From: DYJK01 sp964464825
Lineage (GTDB): Bacteria; Bacteroidota; Ignavibacteria; Ignavibacteriales; Melioribacteraceae
Assembly: GCA_964464825.1 (NCBI GenBank)
Contig: CAYXKL010000130.1
Coordinates: 1 to 6,286, forward strand
Direction of reading: 5' to 3'
Length of the DNA stretch: 6,286 nt
Shown here: one piece after another, positions 1 through 6,286 of the stretch
How positions within the stretch are numbered: position 1 is the stretch's first letter
How the letters are laid out: each line of letters starts with the position of its first letter
Notes under the pieces: generated by a model
The model's input: the letters and a program-made list of their open reading frames with translations, nothing else
What the model was told of the DNA's origin: nothing
The model's database searches: none
Translations under genes and position numbers: made by a program

Positions 1-1818
1 GGTGTTTGGGAAATTGATGTTGAGGGTGAACTATACGGAAAATTTTATGGTTATTAGGTTTATCATAAAAATGAAGATTTTAGTAATACAAATAAACCGA
101 TCTGTGTTGATCCATATTCTAAAGCAGTAACTACATACACAACCTATATGAATCCCCGGCGCTCTATTGTTGTTAAAGAGACTCCATATGATTGGGAAGG
201 GACAACATGGTTAAATAAAGACTGGCGCGATTTGATTATTTATGAAATGCATGTAAGAGATATGACTGTGCATAAATCTTCGGGTGCAAAAAATCCGGGT
301 ACATATAAAGGCCTTACAGAAAAAAGAATAAAGGGCGGAATAGAATATATAAAATCGCTTGGTGTAAATACCGTAGAACTTTTGCCGGTACAAGAGTTTG
401 GAAATATTGAAATTCCTTTTAGAGATTCTTTGGACGGGAAATTCAATACATGGAATCCATACGAAAGAAATCATTGGGGATATATGACTTCAAATTTCTT
501 TGCCCCGGCTTCCTATTATTCGCAGAATATGAAAACCTTGAAATGGAATAAATGGATTGGGGCTGATGCAAAACAAATTAATGATTTTAAGGATATGGTA
601 AAATCTTTTCATAAAGAAGGAATTTCTGTAATCATGGATGTTGTTTACAATCATTTATCAGAATATGAAATTGGAAACCTTAAACAAATTGATAAAGAAT
701 ATTATTTCAGATTGGATAGCAGAGGTAATTATATTGCCCAAAGTTATTGCGGTAATGATTTGAAAACTGAACGACCGATGGTCAGACGACTAATCATTGA
801 AAGTATTTTATACTGGATGAAAGAATATCAAGTTGATGGATTTAGATTTGATTTAAGTACATTAATTGATTGGACTACAATTGAAGAACTTTATAAAGAA
901 GCAAAGAAATTAAATCCTCATGTAATTCTAATTGGAGAAGCATGGGGAGGTGGTGGTTATTCCCCGGATGGATTTTCTTCACGTGGTTATGCTGCATGGA
1001 ATGATCAAATTAGAAATGGTATCAAAGGTGAAAATCCACATAACGGATTAGGTTGGATTTTCGGTCATTGGTACGGTAATAACTCTCCAAAAAGAATTAG
1101 AAGTTATATACATGGTACACTGGTGCGTGATACATTAGGATTATTTCAGAAAAAAGAACATGCCGTAAATTATCTTGAATCACATGATGGTTATACATTG
1201 GGAGATTTTATCAGAATAGCCACACACGAAAGTGATCCGCATAAATCTATAAAAAATATTGATAAGCATATTAAACTTTCTGATTACCAGTTAAAATTAA
1301 ATAAACTTGCTGCACTTTTTCTTTTAACATCACAAGGAATGGTGATGATCCATTCGGGACAGGAGTTTGCTCGTTCAAAAGTTATCACACACAATACAAA
1401 AGTTAAAGATCCCGATAAAGGAAGAATAGATCACAATTCATACAACAAGGACAATGAAACAAATTACATTAATTATAAACATGCAGATATTAACAAAAAT
1501 TTATTGGAATATTATAAAGGTTTGATCGACCTCAGGAATCAATATACGGCGTTCCGAAGAGCAAATTATGATGAAATATCAATTCATGAACACCCGCAGA
1601 ATAAATTTGGAATTTTTTATTCGATACGGCACGAAAATGAGAAGTTAATCGTTTTATTCAATGCTGACCAAAAATTGGAGTTAGAATATTTATTACCGGA
1701 AGGTACTTGGGAAGTACTTGTTGATAAAAATAAATCAGGTTCAAAAATGCTTTATGAAATTAGCGGAATAATTGCACTGGAACCGGTTAGCGGTGCAGTT
1801 TTGCGAAGGAAAAAATAA
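1..1818 (+). CDS. GH13 alpha-1,6-glucan debranching enzyme (pullulanase/isoamylase type), 5' partial, interrupted by an in-frame TAG
   Basis: The product should hydrolyse alpha-1,6 branch points of glycogen, starch or pullulan. The frame is open from base 1. Bases 1-54 encode GVWEIDVEGELYGKFYGY, which resembles the end of a CBM48 domain. A TAG at 55-57 follows, and then homology resumes in the same frame (VDPYSKAV linker) into the barrel. Counting from the ATG at 148, GH13 region I is DVVYNH (164-169). Region II is DGFRFD, with the nucleophile Asp235. Region III is GEAW, with the acid/base Glu264. Region IV is ESHD, with His346 and Asp347. SGQEFARSK (403-411) and a short C-terminal beta domain complete the enzyme. 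The catalytic set is complete. NHWGY..NFFAP looks isoamylase/GlgX-like, so pullulanase versus isoamylase specificity is unsettled. The ATG at 148 lies inside the linker and has no visible ribosome-binding site, so it is probably not the native start. The true start lies left of the window. TAA at 1816-1818 ends the gene, and a second in-frame TAG follows at 1822-1824. No signal peptide can be judged because the N-terminus is missing. Confidence 0.85.
55..57 (+). other. In-frame amber stop (TAG) inside the debranching enzyme gene
   Basis: The codons before it (GKFYGY) and after it (VYHKNEDFSN) are in the same frame, and both fit the CBM48-to-GH13 junction of debranching enzymes. The position usually carries an ordinary residue in a Y-x-V strand, so this is an interruption and not a natural end. 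One base change from CAG (Gln), AAG (Lys) or a Tyr codon would restore the frame. Confidence 0.85.
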
Positions 1819-1825
1819 TGTTAGT

Positions 1826-1854
1826 GCAGTAATAACCATTTAATTAAACACTGC
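1826..1854. terminator. Weak candidate bidirectional hairpin at the convergent gene ends
   Basis: The two converging genes are separated by only 21 bases (1819-1839). GCAGT at 1826-1830 can pair with ACTGC at 1850-1854, leaving a 19-base loop. TTTTCTTAA follows on the plus strand and an A/T-rich run ending in ATTATTTTTT on the minus strand. The right arm lies within the last codons of the kinase gene. A 5-bp stem with a long loop is weak, so this is only a candidate. Confidence 0.2.
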
Positions 1855-3051
1855 TTTTCTTAATGATTTTTCGATAGCATTTTTGAAAATGTTAAGGGTA
1901 ACCGGTTTTTGAAAAATATATTCTACACCAAGTTCTTTGTACTCACTTTCTACTGTTGTATTAATATCGCTGGATAGAATTATAACCGGAGGTCTATATT
2001 TAAGATCAGTGATATTCAATTGCTTGACTAATTCGTATCCGCTCATGACTGGCATTTTATGATCTGTAATTACCAAAGCTGGAGATGATTGTTTAATAAT
2101 GTCTAAGGCTTGCTTACCGTTTTCAGCTTCAAGTATAGTATAATTTGGAATTATACTTTTAATAAGTTTAGCATATAACAGCCGGTCAGTTTTTACATCA
2201 TCTACTAATAATAAGTTCATTGATGCTATAGGAATTGAAAATGTGAATTTAGTTCCCCTTCCTAACTCACTTTCAACCCAAATTTCTCCGCCATGTTTGT
2301 GGATAATATCGTGTACTAATGACAATCCTAAGCCGGTTCCCTTTTCACCATCTGTACCGGATGTTGTAAACTTAGTGTCAACTTTAAATAATTTACTTAG
2401 ATCTTCTTTTTTTATACCAACACCGGAATCCGCAACTGAAAATTCGATCTGTTTTTTTTCAATATTAATATTAGCCGAAATGGTAATATTTCCATTTTTA
2501 TTAGTAAACTTAATAGCATTGGAAATTAAATTATTAAATACTTGCAAAATTAAATTTTCATCTGCATGTATATAAAATTCTTTATTTAACTCAGATATAA
2601 TATTAATATTCTTCTGCATTGCAGCACCTGAAAGAATTTGTATTGATCTTTCGATTATATTTTTTGCACTAATTCTTTCTGGCTCATATTTAATTTTACC
2701 GGTTTGTAGTCTTGTCCAATCCAATAATGAATTTACAAGACTAAGCATACTCTTTGCCGATTCTTGTATAAACTTGATATACTGTACTTGTTTTTCTTCT
2801 GACAAATCTTTTTCTGTAAGAAGAAAGTCTGTAAATCCTAAAATAGAACTGAAGGGTGTTCTTAAATCATGAGATATAATTGATATAAATCTATCTTTAG
2901 CTTCATTTAGTTCTTTTAATTCATTAGCTGATTTTTTTAATTCTACATCAGCACGCTTAGATAAGGTAATATCGCTAAAGATACCATATACTTTCTGTAC
3001 TACTCCTTTCTCATCTCGTTTTAAGTTGATTTTATTTTCCAACCAAATCAT
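1840..3051 (-). CDS. Hybrid histidine kinase, C-terminal part: end of PAS, HisKA, HATPase and receiver domain
   Basis: This is the catalytic half of a split hybrid sensor kinase, 403 residues when read from the ATG at 3051. Residues 1-33 are the last strands of a PAS/PAC domain ending in GIFSDIT. A short coiled linker follows. HisKA spans about 52-118, with the phosphorylated His61 in SHDLRTP. HATPase_c spans about 160-275, with the N-box Asn178 (NAIKF), G1 box DSGVGI (208-213) and G2 box GTGLGLSL (238-245). A receiver domain spans about 278-398, with acidic pair Asp284/Asp285, phospho-acceptor Asp330 (ITDHKMP), Ser360 and Lys382 (QKP). The expected phosphorelay is ATP to His61 to Asp330. All key residues are present and no membrane segment is seen, so a cytoplasmic location is inferred. 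The ATG at 3051 sits in the middle of the PAS fold and is unlikely to be a native start. The frame is open upstream to the TAA at 3334-3336, beyond which lies the five-PAS half of the same gene. TAA (complement of 1840-1842) ends it. Confidence 0.88.
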   Translation of the reverse strand: MIWLENKINLKRDEKGVVQKVYGIFSDITLSKRADVELKKSANELKELNEAKDRFISIISHDLRTPFSSILGFTDFLLTEKDLSEEKQVQYIKFIQESAKSMLSLVNSLLDWTRLQTGKIKYEPERISAKNIIERSIQILSGAAMQKNINIISELNKEFYIHADENLILQVFNNLISNAIKFTNKNGNITISANINIEKKQIEFSVADSGVGIKKEDLSKLFKVDTKFTTSGTDGEKGTGLGLSLVHDIIHKHGGEIWVESELGRGTKFTFSIPIASMNLLLVDDVKTDRLLYAKLIKSIIPNYTILEAENGKQALDIIKQSSPALVITDHKMPVMSGYELVKQLNITDLKYRPPVIILSSDINTTVESEYKELGVEYIFQKPVTLNIFKNAIEKSLRKAVFN

Positions 3052-3333
3052 ATTTCCATTAGCATCAATAATTCTATATTCAAAAGATTCAAAATTTCTT
3101 GCCGGATCTAGATAAAAGTTATTAATTTTTTCTAATGTTTCATCAAGATCATCCGGATGAATTATTTTTTCCCAAAGTTTATCATCATTTAAATAATCCT
3201 GAGAAGAATAACCAGTTATTTTCTTAATTGCCGGCGTATAAAAAACAGCTTTTAATTTTCCATCAATGCGCTCAGCTGTCCAGAAACTTTCATAAATATT
3301 TTCGGAAATATTCCTATATCGTTCTTCAGAAAT
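3052..3333 (-). pseudogene. Orphaned coding segment: N-terminal part of the sixth PAS domain of the hybrid kinase
   Basis: These 94 codons are in frame with both the 634-residue upstream reading frame and the kinase part downstream. They have no ATG, GTG or TTG start of their own. They begin ISEERYRNISENIYESFW, the typical PAS entry helix, and continue through ITGYSS and IIHPDDLDE to FEYRIIDANGN. All of these are normal PAS_3/PAC-type motifs. The segment is therefore translated only if the preceding TAA is read through or is not real. Confidence 0.8.
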
Positions 3334-3336
3334 TTA
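3334..3336 (-). other. In-frame ochre stop (TAA) splitting the multi-PAS hybrid kinase
   Basis: On the minus strand the reading is QEAL-TAA-ISEERYRNI. The linker (E)AL-x-xSEERYRN is a standard junction between tandem PAS domains, where x is usually Lys, Arg or Gln. The same protein has the equivalent junction LKLKQSEERFRNI at residues 386-398, with Lys at the matching position. AAA-to-TAA or CAA-to-TAA is a single base change. The upstream ATG at 5238 and the downstream ATG at 3051 are in the same frame (codons 1 and 730 of 1132). Confidence 0.85.
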
Positions 3337-5238
3337 AAGTGCCTCTTGCGATTTTTTTTCTTCGGTAATATCTCTCAAAACCCACACAATAAATTTTTCT
3401 TCATCAGTTTCATAAGTAGAGCCTGATATTTCTGCATCGAATGTTGTATTATTCTTCTTTCTTCCTATAAAATCGAAACGACTTGGTGCATCTCTGCCTT
3501 CATCAACAGCGTCAATGTAATTTTTAACTTTAAGAATATCTTTTTCAATAATAAATTCGAGAGGATCGCGGCCGATAATTTCACTTGCGCTCTTATAGTT
3601 GAACATCTGCACAAAAGAATCATTAACAAGAACAAATCTTTTCTTACTTATTAAAGCAATACCGTCATGCGATGCTTCAAATAATGAGCGTATTAGAAGT
3701 AAATCTTTTTCTGATTCCTTTTTAAGTGTAATATCTGTTAATATTACATTATAGTATTGAGTTTCACCTTTAGTATCAGTAGCTGCAGCAAAACTTGCAA
3801 GTACATAAACTCTTCTACCTGATTTTGTTACTAATGGCAGTTCAATTGATCTGGTGTTGTATGAAATTATTTCGTTTAAATCAAAGTTCTGATTGAGAAA
3901 AAATATTGAGTCAACGAGATCAGAAAAATTTAATGATGTAATTTCATCTTCTGAATATTGAAACATTTCAAGAAAGTACGGATTGGCATATGTTATTCTA
4001 CCAACGTTATCAAGTATGCAAATATATTCATGTGAGTACGTTACTATATTCCTGAAACGTTCTTCAGATTGTTTCAATTTTAATTCTAATTTCGATCTTT
4101 CAGTAATATTTGTACAGAGCATTATCAGTCTAACTTCATTTTCACTTTGAAGTTCGCCTACCTTTACGGAAAATATTTCTGCTATAGTATCATCTTCACC
4201 TATTTTAAATTCACCTTCCCAGTAATTTCGCTCTTTAAGATCAAGTTTCAACTGATTAAAAAAGTTTTCATCAATTTGATTGAATATTTTACCGATAAAT
4301 TTTCCATAAACCTGACTTCTTGTTAATCCGAACAATTTAGCAGATGATTCGTTCCAAAAAATTATTTTACCTTCAGTATCTAAACCAATAACACCATCCA
4401 GAAGATTTGTTACTATCTGTTGGTACCCGCGCAGTTCTTTTATTTCTTCATCTGCAAATATTTTTTGTTCGGAATCATCGGTGATATTTTTTATTAATAC
4501 AATTATCGTATCCGAAAGATTGTGATCTTCCCTTACCGGTATTAAAGTTATTCTCAGTCTCTTTTCTTTGTTGTTACCAAGGAATGGCACTTCCGAAGAA
4601 AGTGTTTTATTATTTTTAATTACGGATTCAAATAATTTTTTAAAGAGGATACCTGATAGTTTTTGTGGTATTCGGTTAATTCGTGTAGTTTCAACATCAA
4701 ACAAAAAAGCATATTCATCATAATTTTTCACAGTTGAATATTTAATAGTCCCATCATGGTCGCAGAAAAGAAAAAAATCACTTATTAAATACAAAAAATT
4801 TTGAAATCCATTAGAATGAATTAAATCAATATCGGATTCTGCAGATGTATGTTTAACATCTTCTATTACAATTATTCCGCCATTAAATTTATTATTAGAA
4901 AAAATGGGAACACATTTAATGATAATTGATATTTTATTCCCGGAAACAGTTCGTGAAGAAATGAGTTCTTTTTCAAATACAATACCATTCTGTAAATCAT
5001 TTAAATCTTTTCTAATATCAATATCTTCAAAAATTCTATATTCATATATACTTTTTCCAATAACACTTGATGAAGTAACCTTTACAACGCCAGGGAATAG
5101 AAAGAAATTATTATTTACGAATTTTATTTGATATTCATTGCCAAAGATTAATATACCTATAGGTGCATGTTCAATAGCATCTCTGTAAAATAAATCGGTG
5201 TTTGTAAATTCAAATGTTTTATCAAAAGATGAAGGCAT
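3334..5238 (-). CDS. Multi-PAS sensor region (five PAS domains), N-terminal part of the split hybrid histidine kinase
   Basis: This 634-residue sensory half has five tandem PAS-like domains at about 15-128, 142-253, 267-380, 390-505 and 512-626. The last four end in recognisable PAC-type strands (IKNITD, CTNITERS, LTDITLKK and LRDITEEK). The third contains the textbook entry GVIGLDTEGKIIFWN. The second (FFLFCDHDGTIKYS) is the most divergent. The fourth begins at KQSEERFRNI. No HisKA, ATPase or other output domain is present before the TAA, and no transmembrane segment or signal peptide is seen, so a soluble sensor is inferred. Ligands cannot be predicted. The ATG at 5238 is chosen because the frame is closed upstream by a TAA about 30 bases away. 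No clear Shine-Dalgarno motif precedes it. The gene follows kdtA on the same strand after about 100 bases. Read with the downstream part, it would be a 1132-codon PAS6-HisKA-HATPase-REC protein. As split, it would be a PAS-only protein lacking output. Confidence 0.85.
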   Translation of the reverse strand: MPSSFDKTFEFTNTDLFYRDAIEHAPIGILIFGNEYQIKFVNNNFFLFPGVVKVTSSSVIGKSIYEYRIFEDIDIRKDLNDLQNGIVFEKELISSRTVSGNKISIIIKCVPIFSNNKFNGGIIVIEDVKHTSAESDIDLIHSNGFQNFLYLISDFFLFCDHDGTIKYSTVKNYDEYAFLFDVETTRINRIPQKLSGILFKKLFESVIKNNKTLSSEVPFLGNNKEKRLRITLIPVREDHNLSDTIIVLIKNITDDSEQKIFADEEIKELRGYQQIVTNLLDGVIGLDTEGKIIFWNESSAKLFGLTRSQVYGKFIGKIFNQIDENFFNQLKLDLKERNYWEGEFKIGEDDTIAEIFSVKVGELQSENEVRLIMLCTNITERSKLELKLKQSEERFRNIVTYSHEYICILDNVGRITYANPYFLEMFQYSEDEITSLNFSDLVDSIFFLNQNFDLNEIISYNTRSIELPLVTKSGRRVYVLASFAAATDTKGETQYYNVILTDITLKKESEKDLLLIRSLFEASHDGIALISKKRFVLVNDSFVQMFNYKSASEIIGRDPLEFIIEKDILKVKNYIDAVDEGRDAPSRFDFIGRKKNNTTFDAEISGSTYETDEEKFIVWVLRDITEEKKSQEAL

Positions 5239-5280
5239 AGTGTGAATCTCAGCAGTTACTGGAAATTAATTTATGAAATT

Positions 5281-5300
5281 GGAGTAAGAAATTAAACTCC
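5281..5300. repeat. Small inverted repeat in the kdtA-kinase gap
   Basis: GGAGT at 5281-5285 and ACTCC at 5296-5300 form a perfect 5-bp inverted repeat around a 10-base A/T-rich loop. It lies between the kdtA stop and the kinase start. There is no T-run directly after it on the minus strand, so it is not a convincing intrinsic terminator. It could be a small operator or mRNA leader hairpin, or chance. Confidence 0.25.
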
Positions 5301-5308
5301 GTTAAAAT

Positions 5309-5337
5309 GATATATAGTAAGTTAACAATAATTACAA
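5309..5337 (-). promoter_or_regulatory. Weak candidate promoter for the sensor kinase gene
   Basis: Just after the kdtA stop, the minus strand reads TTGTAA (5337-5332), a 17-base spacer, then TATATC (5314-5309). Each box matches four of six bases of the bacterial housekeeping consensus. It is placed about 70 bases before the kinase ATG. In such A/T-rich DNA this degree of match is common by chance, and the host's own promoter consensus may differ. Confidence 0.2.
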
Positions 5338-5339
5338 GT

Positions 5340-6286
5340 TTATAGGAATTTATATATTTCAGTAATTATTTTGTTTGTAGCACCAATGTTTTCTTTAACA
5401 TAATCAGAACATATTTTTCCCATATTCAATCGAAAAGATTCATCGGTGAATATTTTTCTTAATAAAATATAAGCTTCTTTTTTATTACGGATTACTTTTG
5501 CTCCCCCTTTATTTACAAGTGTATTTGCTTCTTGACTGTTTGTAATTTTAGGTCCTAATAATACTGGAATACCGTATACCGCCGGCTCCAGTACATTATG
5601 CACACCTTGCTTAAAACTTCCTCCTACATAAGCAGCATGAGCATATGAGTAAAGTGTAAGTAAAATACCGATAGAATCAATTAATATTATCCGTTCATTT
5701 TTGTAATTATTCATAAAAGAAAATCTGATTGATGGATATTTTTGGTAAAAATAATTTTCAAGATTTTCAATATGCATCAATGTAGGTTCGTGTGGTACAA
5801 TGATCACAATAATATCTTTATCATATTTCATTAAAGTAAGTAAAGCCGGTAGTAAAACTTCTTCGTCATTTTCCCATGAACTGCCAAATATAAAAACTTT
5901 TTTACCTATGAATAATTCATCCTTAAATAATTTTTTTGTCTTAGCTTGCAGACTTTTTTGATATACTCTATCAAATCTGGTATCGCCAATTACTTTAATT
6001 TTTGAATCGGGTATATTAAACTTTCTAAAATTTTCAGCATCATTTTCTGAAACTGAAAGAACTCGAGTAATCCCCGAAAAAAGTACTTTATGAAATTCTT
6101 TTATGAAAGGCCAATATCTTTTAGTTTTACTTCTCATTGTTGCATCAACAATAAAATACGGTATCTTCTTTTTATCCAATTGCAAAATCATATTCGGCCA
6201 AATATCATAGCGCATGAATATTGCAATATCGGGTCTATCAAGACTCAAAATTCTATTGGTTAAATATGGTGTATCGAAAGGAAAGT
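5340..6286 (-). CDS. waaA: Lipid IVA 3-deoxy-D-manno-octulosonic acid (Kdo) transferase, 5' partial
   Basis: WaaA/KdtA transfers Kdo from CMP-Kdo to the lipid A precursor at the cytoplasmic face of the inner membrane, the first core step of lipopolysaccharide assembly. About 315 codons are visible, against a usual length of a little over 400. The N-terminus, with the membrane anchor and the catalytic Glu region, lies beyond the right edge. The first visible residues are FPFDTPYL, and then IFMRYDIWPN, the conserved N-domain core. Numbering from the TTG at 6248, GDTRFDRV (88-95) is a family signature. FGSSWENDEE (121-130), PHEP (152-155), GGSFKQGVHNVLEPAVYG (209-226) and PVLLGP (228-233) form the GT-B donor-binding domain. 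The TTG is not the start, because homology and the open frame continue upstream of it to the window edge. TAA (complement of 5340-5342) ends the gene at a normal C-terminal helix. No interruption is seen. Confidence 0.93.
   Translation of the reverse strand, partial: FPFDTPYLTNRILSLDRPDIAIFMRYDIWPNMILQLDKKKIPYFIVDATMRSKTKRYWPFIKEFHKVLFSGITRVLSVSENDAENFRKFNIPDSKIKVIGDTRFDRVYQKSLQAKTKKLFKDELFIGKKVFIFGSSWENDEEVLLPALLTLMKYDKDIIVIIVPHEPTLMHIENLENYFYQKYPSIRFSFMNNYKNERIILIDSIGILLTLYSYAHAAYVGGSFKQGVHNVLEPAVYGIPVLLGPKITNSQEANTLVNKGGAKVIRNKKEAYILLRKIFTDESFRLNMGKICSDYVKENIGATNKIITEIYKFL

Noticed and set aside
211..474. Minus-strand open frames of 68-87 codons opposite the debranching enzyme
   Set aside because: They lie wholly inside a strongly supported GH13 coding region on the other strand, and the translations show no recognisable domain.
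2218..2220. Internal ATG as the start of a separate receiver protein
   Set aside because: It sits at the junction directly after the ATPase domain with no stop between. The fusion is the usual hybrid-kinase arrangement, and there is no ribosome-binding site to support a second start.
2243..2575. Plus-strand open frame of 110 codons
   Set aside because: It is antisense to the conserved HATPase domain of the kinase, and its product is low-complexity and has no recognisable motif.
4904..5131. Plus-strand open frame of 75 codons
   Set aside because: It is antisense to the first PAS domain and has no independent support.
6246..6248. TTG as the start codon of kdtA
   Set aside because: The frame is open upstream to the window edge and encodes the conserved FPFDTP segment, so the gene starts outside the window.
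1..6286. Mobile element, CRISPR array, tRNA or rRNA gene
   Set aside because: No transposase, terminal inverted repeats, regularly spaced direct repeats or cloverleaf-like sequence was seen. Nearly all bases are accounted for by the three gene loci.

Overview
The window is AT-rich and densely coding. It holds three gene loci: a 5'-truncated alpha-1,6-glucan debranching enzyme on the plus strand (about 1-1818), and two minus-strand loci converging on it. These are a very large multi-PAS hybrid sensor histidine kinase (5238 down to 1840) and the C-terminal three quarters of a lipid A Kdo transferase (kdtA/waaA, 6286 down to 5340, running off the right edge). Kdo transfer implies a Gram-negative cell with lipid A. 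The AT-rich codon use, the lack of Shine-Dalgarno motifs, the PAS-rich soluble hybrid kinase and the style of the glycan enzyme suggest the Bacteroidota/Ignavibacteria/Chlorobi area. That placement is inference from composition and protein style, not from a marker gene.

The most notable feature is that two of the three genes are interrupted by a single in-frame stop codon, with coding sequence continuing in the same frame on both sides. In the debranching enzyme a TAG at 55-57 separates the end of a CBM48-like domain from the linker and GH13 catalytic barrel. In the hybrid kinase a TAA (complement of 3334-3336) falls exactly in the linker between the fifth and sixth PAS domains. It splits a 1132-codon frame into a 634-residue PAS-only protein and a 497-codon remainder carrying the sixth PAS, HisKA, HATPase and receiver domains. 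No frameshift was seen in either gene, and all key catalytic residues visible downstream of the stops are intact. TAA also ends all three genes at plausible C-termini, so a wholesale change of genetic code is unlikely. Recent nonsense mutations, base errors in an assembled (perhaps metagenomic) sequence, or readthrough remain possible.

Layout: 1-1818 (+) debranching enzyme; 1819-1839 a 21-base convergent gap; 1840-5238 (-) split hybrid kinase; 5239-5339 an intergenic gap with a weak candidate promoter and a small hairpin; 5340-6286 (-) kdtA. The three genes do not form an evident pathway. kdtA acts in outer-membrane biogenesis at the inner membrane, the debranching enzyme in alpha-glucan or glycogen breakdown, and the kinase is an orphan cytoplasmic sensor without an adjacent DNA-binding regulator. 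I found no RNA gene, CRISPR array, insertion sequence or other mobile element.
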